Source: an uncultured Sphingopyxis sp. (GTDB taxonomy: Bacteria; Pseudomonadota; Alphaproteobacteria; Sphingomonadales; Sphingomonadaceae). From it: a DNA stretch of 15,418 bases. The notes under the pieces were generated by a model. The model was not told the DNA's origin. It made no database searches and worked only from the letters and a program-made list of their open reading frames with translations. Of this stretch, positions 1 to 6,819 are shown in pieces. The stretch covers positions 1 through 15,418 of the forward strand of contig CAKZIN010000067.1 of NCBI GenBank assembly GCA_936933955.1, written 5' to 3'. A program made the position numbers and the translations under genes. Positions within the stretch are counted from its first letter, which is position 1; each line of letters starts with the position of its first letter.

Positions 1-1
1 A

Positions 2-757
2 GTCTTCTTCGGCACCCCGCCCTGGGGCACGGCGGAGGAGGCGAACCACCACCTGGTGGATGCCAGGCGGGACGCGGCGGGGCAGCTCTTCGGCCATCGC
101 CGCTCCGGCCACCTGATGATCGTGACCGGCATCGGCGGGACCGTGCCGGCGGCGCAGGCGGCGGCGCGGGCGCGGGCGCGTTCGCTGCGCGCGCAGGCTG
201 GTCTCGAGGCGGATCGTGCGGCGGCGATTTCGGAAGGCTCCGCCAGCCTCGACGCGCTGGTGACGACGCTCGAGGCGGCGGGCGCGGTGCGTGACGACCT
301 GGCGGCGTTGCCGCCGCCGCAGCCGCGCCCGGTAGACTTCGCTGCGGCGCCGACATCGAACCTGGCGGAGGCCGCCCAAGCGCAGCCTCCACTCCCCTTT
401 ACCTACCGCGTGCCCGTGATTGGCCGGGTGGTGCGCGGCTTTGGTGCGGGGGAGGGTGCGCGCAAGGCGCGGGGTATCACCCTCGCCGTGGCGCCGGGCG
501 CGCTGGTCGTGGCGCCCGCTGACGGTCGCGTCGCCTTCGCCGGACCGTTCCGCAGCTACGGACGCATTGTCATTCTCGACCATGGCGGCGGCTGGTCGAG
601 CCTCCTCACCGGGCTGCTCGGGATCGACGTGGAGGTGGGTGACGAGCTCGCCCAAGGCCAGCCCATCGGCCGCGCCGCTCCCGCCGACCCGCGCGTCACG
701 GTGGAACTTCGCCGGGGCGGGGAGCCGGTCGACATCGCCCTCTCCGGCGCAGATTGA
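2..757 (+). CDS. envC: EnvC-type murein hydrolase activator with degenerate LytM/M23 domain (5' partial)
   Basis: The frame is open from the left edge, so the true start lies outside the window; an in-frame GTG at 56 is only an internal codon. Counting from base 2, residues ~55-115 are a short alanine-rich helical stretch (LEADRAAAISEG) like the end of an EnvC coiled coil. Residues ~138-250 form a LytM/M23 fold (RVVRGFGAGEG, VVAPADGRVAFAGPF, IVILDHGGGWSSL, VTVELRRGG). The zinc ligands of active M23 enzymes are missing: the HxGxD position reads ARGITL, the HxH position reads LLTG, and the last histidine reads VTVEL. That is the state of EnvC proteins, which do not cut peptidoglycan but activate periplasmic amidases at division. 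Residues 1-50 contain a hydrophobic stretch (HLMIVTGIGG) unlike the usual coiled coil. The LytM part is confident; the N-terminal join is not. Confidence 0.75.
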   Translation, partial: VFFGTPPWGTAEEANHHLVDARRDAAGQLFGHRRSGHLMIVTGIGGTVPAAQAAARARARSLRAQAGLEADRAAAISEGSASLDALVTTLEAAGAVRDDLAALPPPQPRPVDFAAAPTSNLAEAAQAQPPLPFTYRVPVIGRVVRGFGAGEGARKARGITLAVAPGALVVAPADGRVAFAGPFRSYGRIVILDHGGGWSSLLTGLLGIDVEVGDELAQGQPIGRAAPADPRVTVELRRGGEPVDIALSGAD

Positions 758-811
758 GATGGTCACCCGTTCCTGCGCTCAACAGCTCTAACCTCTAACC
801 ACAGCAACCCG

Positions 812-840
812 TTGACGTTGACGTGAACGTCAACTAACTG
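812..840 (+). promoter_or_regulatory. Candidate etfBA promoter enclosing a LiuR/MerR-type dyad
   Basis: Bases 817-834 are a perfect inverted repeat: GTTGACGT, centre GA, ACGTCAAC. The half-site TTGACGT is also repeated just upstream (from 812). A possible -35 TTGACG (812-817) and -10 TAACTG (835-840) are 17 bp apart, so the dyad fills the spacer, as is usual for MerR-family regulators. From memory, LiuR-type regulators of branched-chain amino acid and acyl-CoA catabolism bind similar TTGACGT-nn-ACGTCAA sites, and etf genes occur in such regulons. The dyad is directly visible. The regulator's identity and the exact promoter are inference, and no regulator gene is present in the window. Confidence 0.5.
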
Positions 841-934
841 GGCGTAATCTTTGGCGAAGGGGCTTTCGCGGCACCGTTTTTGGCGGCAGAGCGTTCCCCA
901 TCCCATCCGCCCCCGAACCACCTCGGAGTGCTTC

Positions 935-1681
935 ATGAAGACCCTCGTCGCCGTCAAGCGCGTGCTCGATTACAACGTGAAACCCAAGGTGAAGTCCGAC
1001 GGCACCGGCGTCGACCTCGCCAACGTCAAGATGAGCATGAACCCGTTCGACGAAATCGCCGTCGAAGAGGCGGTGCGGCTCAAGGAAAAGGGCGTCGCGA
1101 GCGAAGTCGTGGTGGTGTCGATCGGCCCTGCGAAGTCGGCGGAAACGCTGCGCACCGCGCTCGCCATGGGCGCCGACCGCGCCGTGCATGTGCAGTGCGA
1201 CGACGAGGTCGAACCGCTGGCGGTGGCCAAGATCCTCAAGGGCATCGCCGACGCCGAACAGCCGGGCCTTATCATCCTCGGCAAGCAGGCGATCGACGAT
1301 GATTCGAACCAGGTCGGGCAGATGCTCGCGGCGCTGCTCGGGCGGCCGCAGGGCACGTTCGCCAACGAGATCAGCGTCGCCGGTAACGAGGTGACGGTGA
1401 AGCGGGAAATCGACGGCGGGCTCCAGACGGTCACGCTGCAGATGCCCGCGGTGGTCACCACCGACCTGCGGCTTAATGAACCGCGTTACCCTTCGCTGCC
1501 CAACATCATGAAGGCAAAGTCGAAGCCGCTCGAGGCTAAGACCGCCGCGGATTATGGCGTCGACATCAGCCCGCGCCTCACCACGCTGCGGGTCGACGAA
1601 CCCCCCGTGCGCCAGGGCGGCGGTAAGGTCGGCTCGGTCGACGAGCTGGTTGCCAAGCTGAAGTCGCTGGGTGTCGCCTGA
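935..1681 (+). CDS. etfB: Electron transfer flavoprotein beta subunit
   Basis: This 248-residue protein is the AMP-binding partner of EtfA. The heterodimer takes electrons from acyl-CoA and related dehydrogenases and passes them to ETF:ubiquinone oxidoreductase. It starts MKTLVAVKRVLDYNVKP, typical of EtfB. It carries the beta-subunit signature around residues 154-175 (VKREIDGG through MPAVVTTD) and the loop YPSLPNIMKAKSKPLE (185-200), which corresponds to the dehydrogenase-recognition loop with its anchoring leucine. Length matches the family (~250). The frame extends upstream, but ATG 935 is chosen because GGAG (925-928) lies 6 nt before it and homology begins there. etfA follows after 36 bp, so the two are probably one transcript. 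Confidence 0.96.
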   Translation: MKTLVAVKRVLDYNVKPKVKSDGTGVDLANVKMSMNPFDEIAVEEAVRLKEKGVASEVVVVSIGPAKSAETLRTALAMGADRAVHVQCDDEVEPLAVAKILKGIADAEQPGLIILGKQAIDDDSNQVGQMLAALLGRPQGTFANEISVAGNEVTVKREIDGGLQTVTLQMPAVVTTDLRLNEPRYPSLPNIMKAKSKPLEAKTAADYGVDISPRLTTLRVDEPPVRQGGGKVGSVDELVAKLKSLGVA

Positions 1682-1717
1682 CGCCGCGCCAATCCCTTTC
1701 GGACAGGAATTTCACAG

Positions 1718-2647
1718 ATGAAAACTCTCGTTTGGGTCGAGCATGAAGGCGGCGCGATCAAGGACGCGACGCTGTCGGCGGTGACCGCGGCCTCGCAGCT
1801 GGGTGAGGTCCACCTGATCGTCGCGGGCGAAGGCGTCGGCGCGGTGGCGGACGCGGCGACCAAGATCGCTGGCGTGGGCAAGGTCCATGTCGCGGACGCG
1901 GCGGCCTACGCCCACGCGCTTCCCGAGAATGTCGCGCCGCTGATCGCGGAGCAGATGAGCCACCACGATGCCTTCGTTGCTGCGGCGACGACCACGGGCA
2001 AGAACATCGCCCCGCGCGTCGCGGCGCTGCTCGATGTGATGCAGGTCTCTGACATCATCTCGGTCGAGGGTGAGCGCACCTTCAAGCGGCCGATCTACGC
2101 CGGGAACGCAATCGCGACCGTGCAGGCGAACGATCCCAAACTCGTGCTGACCGTGCGCACCACCGGCTTCGACAAGGCGGCGCGTGAGGGCGGCAACGGC
2201 ACGGTGGAGGCGATCAGCGGCGCGGGCGACACCGGCCTGTCGCGCTTCGACGGCGAGGAGCTCGCCAAGTCCGAGCGGCCCGAACTGACCAGCGCGCGAG
2301 TGATCGTTTCGGGCGGGCGCGCGCTCACTTCGGGCGACAAGTTCATGGAACTGATCGTGCCGCTCGCCGACAAGCTGCGCGCCGGCGTCGGCGCGAGCCG
2401 CGCTGCGGTCGACGCAGGCTATGTCCCCAACGATTACCAGGTGGGGCAGACGGGCAAGATCGTCGCGCCGGAGGTCTACATCGCCATCGGCATTTCGGGC
2501 GCGATCCAACACCTCGCGGGGATGAAGGACTCCAAGACGATCATCGCCATCAACAAGGACGCCGACGCCCCGATCTTCCAGATCGCCGATGTCGGACTCG
2601 TCGGTGACCTGTTCACGATCGTGCCCGAGCTGACGGCGAAGCTGTAG
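1718..2647 (+). CDS. etfA: Electron transfer flavoprotein alpha subunit
   Basis: This 309-residue FAD-carrying subunit is the usual EtfA length. The N-terminal domain (about 1-185) begins MKTLVWVEHEGGAIKDATL. The C-terminal FAD domain has SGGRALTSGDKF (198-209), then QVGQTGKIVAPEVYIA (241-256) and GISGAIQHLAGM (258-269), the PROSITE-type EtfA signature, followed by INKDADAPIFQIADVGLVGD. AGGA (1705-1708) sits 9 nt before the ATG. It is separated from etfB by 36 bp with no terminator and is inferred to share the promoter upstream of etfB. It is intact, with no odd features. The next gene converges from the other strand. Confidence 0.97.
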   Translation: MKTLVWVEHEGGAIKDATLSAVTAASQLGEVHLIVAGEGVGAVADAATKIAGVGKVHVADAAAYAHALPENVAPLIAEQMSHHDAFVAAATTTGKNIAPRVAALLDVMQVSDIISVEGERTFKRPIYAGNAIATVQANDPKLVLTVRTTGFDKAAREGGNGTVEAISGAGDTGLSRFDGEELAKSERPELTSARVIVSGGRALTSGDKFMELIVPLADKLRAGVGASRAAVDAGYVPNDYQVGQTGKIVAPEVYIAIGISGAIQHLAGMKDSKTIIAINKDADAPIFQIADVGLVGDLFTIVPELTAKL

Positions 2648-2655
2648 GTCGCAGG

Positions 2656-2671
2656 GGGGCGGCGGCGCCCC
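2656..2671. terminator. Weak GC hairpin between convergent genes
   Basis: GGGGC (2656-2660) pairs with GCCCC (2667-2671) across a 6-nt loop in the 43-bp gap between etfA (+) and the next gene (-). There is no T-tract on either side, so a function as a bidirectional terminator is only a guess. Confidence 0.2.
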
Positions 2672-2690
2672 TCCGTGACTTGCCGCTGAG

Positions 2691-3524
2691 CTATAGAGTG
2701 AAAATGATCCGTCGCCTGAATACGCCGCGTGTCGGCTGACCGGCGGCGTCACGTGCCGCTTCGAACCGCGCGCGCTGGCGTATGACGCCGCATGTTCGCG
2801 CAGTGAGCGATGCGTCGGGCGCGGCGGTTTCGACCGCGCAGTCTACAACGCGCCCATCTACGGCGACCAGGATATTGACCACCATCTCCCCCGGTCGTTC
2901 GTCCTCGGACATGTCTTCGCTCACCACCCATGCCTCTTGCCCCCGTAGGGGTGTCGGCTTGAATGGGACCGGGCTCCCGTCCGTGCTGACATCGTAGGTG
3001 GTTCGCACGTTCCAGTGGCGGCGAAGGTCTTCCTGACAGTGATTGAGCTCGGTGAGCGCGCGACTGAGGTTGGCGGCGCCGAGCCGCAGCCGATTGCGGC
3101 GATCCTCGATCTCCAGACTGGTTGCGGAGGCCGGCAGGTTGGCTAGCGCATCGTCGGCAACGTACCAGCGGACGAACCGTTCAAGCTGGCCGTTCAGCGC
3201 CATGCGATAGCCCCGCGCCACGACTTCGCGTCCGGGGGAGGGGCGCATCGTCAATTCCGTCTGCGCATCACTGCCTTGCGCCAGGCCCGGTCCGGCGATG
3301 ACCATGTCGATCGTGCCCAGCGCGACGCTCTTGGCTGCGCGTAGCACGACTGCCTGCTCGCCCGTGCCGAAAGTGCGCGTCAGAGCACACTGAGTTTCGC
3401 CATGGTCCACGGCCCACGGCCCAACCGCGGCTAGCTCGCGAAACGGCGGGCCCGGAGCGGGCGCTGCCGACAGAGATGGCGTGGCGGTCAGGAGCGGTGC
3501 GATGAGAAGGACGGTGCGCAGCAT
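2691..3524 (-). CDS. Exported protein with TonB C-terminal-like domain
   Basis: This 277-residue protein has a signal peptide (MLRTVLLIAPLLTATPSLSA, cleavage near residue 20). The central part begins GPWAVDHGETQCALTRTFG, a beginning I associate with sphingomonad periplasmic proteins of unknown function. The last ~65 residues (VVNILVAVDGRVVDCAVE, TCGVIRQRARFEAARDAAGQP, FRRRIIFTL) resemble the TonB C-terminal fold, where a strand is followed by a helix ending in a P/RF-type motif. It lacks the N-terminal membrane anchor and proline-rich span of a true TonB, so it is unlikely to transduce energy; binding in the periplasm is more likely. It converges on etfA. The ATG at 3524 is the only reasonable start, with a weak AGG just upstream. 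Confidence 0.75.
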   Translation of the reverse strand: MLRTVLLIAPLLTATPSLSAAPAPGPPFRELAAVGPWAVDHGETQCALTRTFGTGEQAVVLRAAKSVALGTIDMVIAGPGLAQGSDAQTELTMRPSPGREVVARGYRMALNGQLERFVRWYVADDALANLPASATSLEIEDRRNRLRLGAANLSRALTELNHCQEDLRRHWNVRTTYDVSTDGSPVPFKPTPLRGQEAWVVSEDMSEDERPGEMVVNILVAVDGRVVDCAVETAAPDASLTARTCGVIRQRARFEAARDAAGQPTRGVFRRRIIFTL

Positions 3525-3595
3525 TGCCTAACGATAGGAGAACGGCGGTGACTGTCCAGAACGACGATTCGGCATTCTTCCGACGAGGTGCAAAT

Positions 3596-3627
3596 GAAAA
3601 AAGGCCCGGGTAAAACCGGGCCTTTCT
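3596..3627 (-). terminator. Rho-independent terminator for the 157-residue ORF
   Basis: GGCCCGG (3603-3609) pairs with CCGGGCC (3616-3622) over a 6-nt loop, extended by A-T pairs. Read on the minus strand, the stem is followed by a run of T (complement of the A-run at 3597-3602). It lies about 25 bp past the stop codon at 3648 and faces the right way for that gene. Confidence 0.85.
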
Positions 3628-3647
3628 ACATTTGAGCGAGCTTTGCG

Positions 3648-4121
3648 TCAGGGCTGACTGCCGGTTCGCGTGTGGTCGGCGCCGTGCTGAGCTTCCCAAT
3701 TGTCGGGGTTCCGCTCGCCGAGCGGGGCTTGCTGCGACTGTGCGCCTCCGCTCTGCTGGCTGGCGATCGCCGCGTCCGGGTTGGCCTGCTGCTCGCGCGA
3801 GCCCGTCGCGCTGGCGTCATTGCCGGTGAGGCTCACGCCCGCGCTCCCGTCGGGGCCGACCGGGGGGCTATCGGAGGGCATGGCATCGTCGGGATTGCTC
3901 TGCCCGGCGCTGCCCTGCGGAGGAGTGCCACCCGCTTCGGGACGAACGCCCGTCTGGCCACCGCTGCCGGGCATCGCAGGCTGGGCTTGCTGCGCGGAGG
4001 TGGCGTCATGCGCCTGGCTCGCCCCGCGGTCGTTGTGGCCCTGGGGGATCGTCGCGTCGGCAGGCATCGCGCTCGCGGGGCCCTGCGGGGTATTGGCGGT
4101 GTTGGGTTCGGGGTTCTGCAT
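3648..4121 (-). CDS. Low-complexity hydrophilic protein, unknown function
   Basis: This 157-residue protein begins MQNPEPNTANTPQGPAS. It is almost entirely G, P, A, Q, S, D and N, with no cysteine, no long hydrophobic segment and no signal peptide, so it is probably intrinsically disordered. I do not recognise a family. Support that it is a gene: GGAG lies 7 nt before the ATG and a strong terminator follows. The opposite strand is also open here (plus-strand reading frames of 147-159 residues), but those have no comparable start and stop signals. The composition is reminiscent of stress-related hydrophilins; that is only a resemblance. Confidence 0.65.
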   Translation of the reverse strand: MQNPEPNTANTPQGPASAMPADATIPQGHNDRGASQAHDATSAQQAQPAMPGSGGQTGVRPEAGGTPPQGSAGQSNPDDAMPSDSPPVGPDGSAGVSLTGNDASATGSREQQANPDAAIASQQSGGAQSQQAPLGERNPDNWEAQHGADHTRTGSQP

Positions 4122-4211
4122 CGCGTCTCTCCGTGCGGTCTGAGTTGGTGACCGTTCGGGAGATCAACGGGCGAGGGGAGGCTGGGTTGCCCTTCTCCGA
4201 CAGCTGGAGGC

Positions 4212-4246
4212 CGAAATGAAAAGCCCCGCCGTGAAGCGGGGGCTCG
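4212..4246 (-). terminator. Rho-independent terminator downstream of the 62-residue ORF
   Basis: AGCCCCGC (4222-4229) pairs with GCGGGGGCT (4236-4244) with one bulged G and a 6-nt loop. On the minus strand it is followed by TTTTCATTTC. It sits ~80 bp past the stop of the 62-residue gene and before the 157-residue gene, so the two are probably separate transcripts. Confidence 0.7.
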
Positions 4247-4281
4247 GATGGTCGCCAGAGTCCGGCTCCATAAGCCGGGGA

Positions 4282-4312
4282 GCGGTGGCGCCGCCTCAAA
4301 CGCCGCCACCGC
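4282..4312. other. Strong hairpin upstream of the terminator
   Basis: GCGGTGGCG (4282-4290) pairs perfectly with CGCCACCGC (4304-4312) over a 13-nt loop. It lies in the 3' untranslated part of the 62-residue gene, between its stop and the T-tailed terminator. It may stabilise the 3' end of the mRNA or be part of a dispersed repeat. No T-tract follows directly. Confidence 0.45.
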
Positions 4313-4325
4313 ACACCACGGACGC

Positions 4326-4514
4326 TTATTCGGGCTTCTGGATTCCCGCGGCGGCGAGCTTCGCCTTTACCGCGTCGTCATGTGCCTGCTCCTTCGCGCG
4401 CACCGCGTCCTTTTCCGCGCTGCTGCCCTGAGCTTCGGCGCCGGGCTTGCCGCCCTGATCGCCCTGCGGCTTCAGGTTGGCGCCTTCCGCGCCGCCACCG
4501 GTCATTCCACCCAT
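4326..4514 (-). CDS. Small hydrophilic protein, unknown function
   Basis: This 62-residue protein has a glycine-rich first half (MGGMTGGGAEGANLKPQGDQ) and a charged, helix-prone second half (AEKDAVRAKEQAHDDAVKAK). It has no cysteine and no membrane segment, and I do not recognise a family. The start is supported by an excellent AGAGGAGAGA purine tract ending a few bases before ATG 4514. It lies 28 bp after the ypfJ stop on the same strand, so it may be the distal gene of a ypfJ transcript that ends at the hairpin near 4212-4246. A second in-frame ATG three codons in is a possible start. Confidence 0.7.
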   Translation of the reverse strand: MGGMTGGGAEGANLKPQGDQGGKPGAEAQGSSAEKDAVRAKEQAHDDAVKAKLAAAGIQKPE

Positions 4515-4542
4515 CTTGTCTCTCCTCTCTTGGTGAGTTCGA

Positions 4543-5478
4543 TCAAAGGCTTGCCGCCTGGAACGTATCGCACTGGCGCGGGTCGCCGGTCTGGTAGCCG
4601 CGCTGCAGCCAGCGCATCCGCTGTGCGCTGGTGCCGTGGGTGAAGCTCTCCGGCGACACGCGGCGTCCAGCCTGCTGCATCAGCGTATCGTCGCCGATCG
4701 CCTGAGCGGCGCGCATCGCTTCTTCGAGATCGCCCATCTCCATCACCGGCTGATTGGTGCGCGGCGTGCGGGCGCGGCTGGCCCAGACGCCGGCGTAACA
4801 GTCCGCCTGAAGCTCCATCATCACCTGCACCCGGTTGCCGTCGGCCTGGCTCGCACGAGCCTGCGCGCGACGGACCTGATCGGACACGCCGGTGATTGTC
4901 TGGATATGGTGCCCGACCTCATGCGCGATGACGTAGGCCTGCGCCGCGTCACCCGCTGCGCCAAAGCGCTGCGACAGCTCCTGGAAGAAGGCGGTGTCGA
5001 GGTACACGCCATTGTCGCTCGGGCAATAGAACGGCCCCATCGCCGACTGCGCCGCGCCGCAGCCCGACTGAGCGTTGCGGCTGTAGAAGTTGAGCGTCGT
5101 CGGCTGATACCGCGCGCCCTGCTGCTGGAAGATCTGCGTCCACACCTGTTCGGTCGAGGCGAGCACGCGGCTGCCGAACAGCTCCTCGGGCGTGTCGCCG
5201 ACGACCGCGCCGCCGCTCCGTCCGCCCACCTGCGTCGTCGGCGCGCTGGAGGTCATGCCGCCGGAGAACAGCCCGCTATTCATCAGGAAGAAGCCGACGA
5301 TCCCGATTAGCAGCATCGCGCCGCAGCCGAGCCGCCGCCCCAGCAGCAAAGGGAGGAAGTTAAACAGCAGACCGAACAGTCCGGCGCCGCCGCCCCCGCC
5401 GCCCCCGAAGCCCATGCCACCGCTGCCGCTGCCGAGGTCGCGGGTATTGGCACTCGGATCAAACTCGTCGAGCCGCAT
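4543..5478 (-). CDS. ypfJ: YpfJ/KPN_02809-family neutral zinc metallopeptidase
   Basis: This 311-residue protein matches the Zn_peptidase family (E. coli YpfJ type). It begins with the typical MRLDEFDPSANTRD, then a glycine-rich linker (residues 18-33) and a single membrane segment near 52-66 (AMLLIGIVGFFLM). The domain outside the membrane has the zinc motif HEVGHH (186-191) and a likely third ligand E222 in MELQADCYAG. The family C-terminus FTHGTSAQRMRWLQRGY is present. Biological substrates are not known. The frame extends 7 codons further to a TTG, but ATG 5478 is chosen because GGGGGAG lies ~7 nt before it and family members begin there. It is divergent from the dehydrogenase gene across 103 bp. 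Confidence 0.93.
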   Translation of the reverse strand: MRLDEFDPSANTRDLGSGSGGMGFGGGGGGGAGLFGLLFNFLPLLLGRRLGCGAMLLIGIVGFFLMNSGLFSGGMTSSAPTTQVGGRSGGAVVGDTPEELFGSRVLASTEQVWTQIFQQQGARYQPTTLNFYSRNAQSGCGAAQSAMGPFYCPSDNGVYLDTAFFQELSQRFGAAGDAAQAYVIAHEVGHHIQTITGVSDQVRRAQARASQADGNRVQVMMELQADCYAGVWASRARTPRTNQPVMEMGDLEEAMRAAQAIGDDTLMQQAGRRVSPESFTHGTSAQRMRWLQRGYQTGDPRQCDTFQAASL

Positions 5479-5503
5479 GCGGCCACTCCCCCTTCTCAAC
5501 TTT

Positions 5504-5517
5504 GCTCGGTGCCGAGC
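5504..5517. promoter_or_regulatory. Small dyad in the ypfJ/dehydrogenase divergent region
   Basis: GCTCGG, TG, CCGAGC is a perfect 6-bp inverted repeat 26 bp upstream of the ypfJ start. It could be an operator or a leader hairpin of ypfJ. It is short enough to be chance in GC-rich DNA. Confidence 0.25.
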
Positions 5518-5525
5518 ATAGCCGA

Positions 5526-5554
5526 TTGAACCCGCGACGGAAGCTTTCTATCCC
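5526..5554 (+). promoter_or_regulatory. Candidate sigma-70 promoter of the dehydrogenase gene
   Basis: TTGAAC (5526-5531) and TATCCC (5549-5554) are separated by exactly 17 bp and end 27 bp before the GTG start. AGGA (5571-5574) then lies 7 nt before the start. The -10 is imperfect, but spacing and position are good. Confidence 0.4.
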
Positions 5555-5581
5555 GCCGCTAACGCTCAAAAGGAAACGCCC

Positions 5582-6361
5582 GTGACCGCTATCCCCATTT
5601 GCGCTCTCGCCGGGCGCCGCGCGCTCGTTACGGGCGGCACCAGCGGCATCGGCGCGGGCATCGCGCGGGCTCTGGCAGGGGCGGGCGCGGAGGTGATCGT
5701 CAACGGCTTTGGCGAGGCGGCGGCGATCGAGGCGCTGCTCGGCGATCTGGGGGAGGGCGCGCGCCACGACGCCAGCGACCTCACCGACGCGACCCAGATC
5801 GCGGCGATGATGGAGCGCGCCGGGCCGATCGACATCCTCGTCAACAATGCGGGGATGCAGCATGTCTCGCCGGTGGAGAGCTTTCCCGTCGAGCAGTGGG
5901 ACCGCATCATCGCGCTCAACCTGACCGCCGCGTTCCACACCATCCGCGCGGCGCTGCCGGGGATGAAGGCGCGCGGGTGGGGTCGGATCGTCAACACTGG
6001 CAGCGCACACAGTCTGGTCGCGAGCCCCAATAAAAGCGCCTACGTTGCCGCCAAGCACGGCATCGCCGGCCTCACCAAGACCGTCGCGCTGGAGGCGGCG
6101 CAGAGCGGGGTCACGGTCAACACCATCAGCCCCGGCTATGTCTGGACGCCGCTGGTGGAGGCGCAGATCCCCGACACGATGGCCGCACGCGGGCTCAGCC
6201 GTGAGGCGGTGATGAACGACGTCCTCCTCGCCGCGCAGCCGACCAAGCGGTTCGTGAGTGTGGAGGAGGTCGCGTCCTTGGCGCTCTACCTATGCAGCGA
6301 AGGCGCCGCGTCGATCACCGGCGCCAACCTCAGCATGGATGGAGGCTGGACGGCGGCGTAG
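5582..6361 (+). CDS. bdhA: 3-hydroxybutyrate dehydrogenase (SDR family)
   Basis: This 259-residue classical SDR interconverts (R)-3-hydroxybutyrate and acetoacetate with NAD(H) in ketone-body and PHB turnover. Visible motifs: TGGTSGIG cofactor loop (17-24), NNAG (88-91), catalytic S141, Y154 and K158 in the YVAAKHG context, and the assisting N113. Subfamily-specific stretches are NNAGMQHVSPVESFP, SAHSLVASPNKSAYVAAKHG and the C-terminus PTKRFVSVEEVASLALYL through ITGANLSMDGGWTA, which fit 3-hydroxybutyrate dehydrogenase better than FabG. The start is GTG with AGGA 7 nt upstream. It stands alone: divergent from ypfJ and followed by repeats. Another hydroxyacyl or sugar SDR cannot be wholly excluded. 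Confidence 0.88.
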   Translation: MTAIPICALAGRRALVTGGTSGIGAGIARALAGAGAEVIVNGFGEAAAIEALLGDLGEGARHDASDLTDATQIAAMMERAGPIDILVNNAGMQHVSPVESFPVEQWDRIIALNLTAAFHTIRAALPGMKARGWGRIVNTGSAHSLVASPNKSAYVAAKHGIAGLTKTVALEAAQSGVTVNTISPGYVWTPLVEAQIPDTMAARGLSREAVMNDVLLAAQPTKRFVSVEEVASLALYLCSEGAASITGANLSMDGGWTAA

Positions 6362-6390
6362 GCCAAGGCGAGCGCGGCCACGCCCGCGCG

Positions 6391-6477
6391 GTCGCCGCGC
6401 CGCGGCGACGCCGCAGGCCGGCCGGCGGGTGGCCGCAGGCCAGCCCGTCCGACGTCATGGGATTTACTCCCATGACG
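6391..6477. repeat. Cluster of inverted repeats 3' of the dehydrogenase gene
   Basis: Two perfect hairpins are visible: GTCGCCGC (6391-6398) with GCGGCGAC (6402-6409), and CGTCATGGGA (6453-6462) with TCCCATGACG (6468-6477) around a 5-nt loop. Between them GCCGCAGGCC occurs twice (6410-6419 and 6432-6441). The pattern resembles a dispersed intergenic palindromic element of sphingomonads, recognised by eye only. The second hairpin could stop transcription from the upstream gene, but it lacks a T-tract. Confidence 0.55.
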
Positions 6478-6500
6478 GCCCAACCGCTCACCCGCCACCA

Positions 6501-6589
6501 CGTCGTCCCGGACCTGATCCAGGGCAGGGCGAACGTCCTTCGCCTCAAAGAGCGAAAGCCCAGCCCCGGATCAAGTCCGGGGCGACGAT
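6501..6589. repeat. Inverted pair of GATC-rich palindromic units (REP-like)
   Basis: CGTCGTCCCGGACCTGATCC (6501-6520) and the right-hand unit at ~6564-6588, which ends CCGGGGCGACGA, are inverted near-copies; read in reverse complement the right unit starts TCGTCGCCCCGGACTTGATC. About 40 bp separate them. This is the typical layout of REP-like pairs in alphaproteobacterial intergenic DNA. No coding function is likely. Confidence 0.6.
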
Positions 6590-6660
6590 CAACCGGTCGC
6601 GACCGCCGCGAAAGTTCAGGCAAAGTTCACACCAAAAACCGCGCAACCGAGCCATTTCAC

Positions 6661-6700
6661 CCACCCCCCTCTCCCCCCGGGAGAGGGGCCGGGGGTGAGG
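6661..6700. repeat. CCCTCTCC/GGAGAGGG palindrome, related to the nrd-locus repeats
   Basis: A C-rich left arm containing CCCCTCTCCCC, a short centre, and GGGAGAGGGG followed by GGGGGTGAGGG form an imperfect palindrome. Its inner hairpin arms and the outer GTGAGGG match the repeats at 9457-9568 and 9919-10002, so it is probably a diverged member of the same dispersed family. Confidence 0.5.
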
Positions 6701-6768
6701 GCAGCCAGCCCCAACCCACAATCCGATCAACACCCACCGACCCCGTCGTCCCGAGCGAAGCGAAGCAA

Positions 6769-6779
6769 CCCCCCCCCCC
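6769..6779. repeat. 11-base C homopolymer
   Basis: Eleven consecutive C lie 40 bp before the start of the DUF4893 lipoprotein gene. Such tracts slip during replication and are also error-prone in sequencing. It is outside the coding region but close enough to affect promoter spacing or a leader. Confidence 0.6.
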
Positions 6780-6819
6780 GCAGTTGCACGCGGAGCGAAC
6801 CCGCGCCACGCTGCGTGGC

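Noticed and set aside
1712..2752. Minus-strand frame opposite etfA
   Set aside because: etfA is certain on the plus strand; open antisense frames are common in GC-rich DNA.
6292..6819. Upstream extension of the DUF4893 frame
   Set aside because: It overlaps the dehydrogenase end and translates repeats; it would bury the lipoprotein signal peptide.
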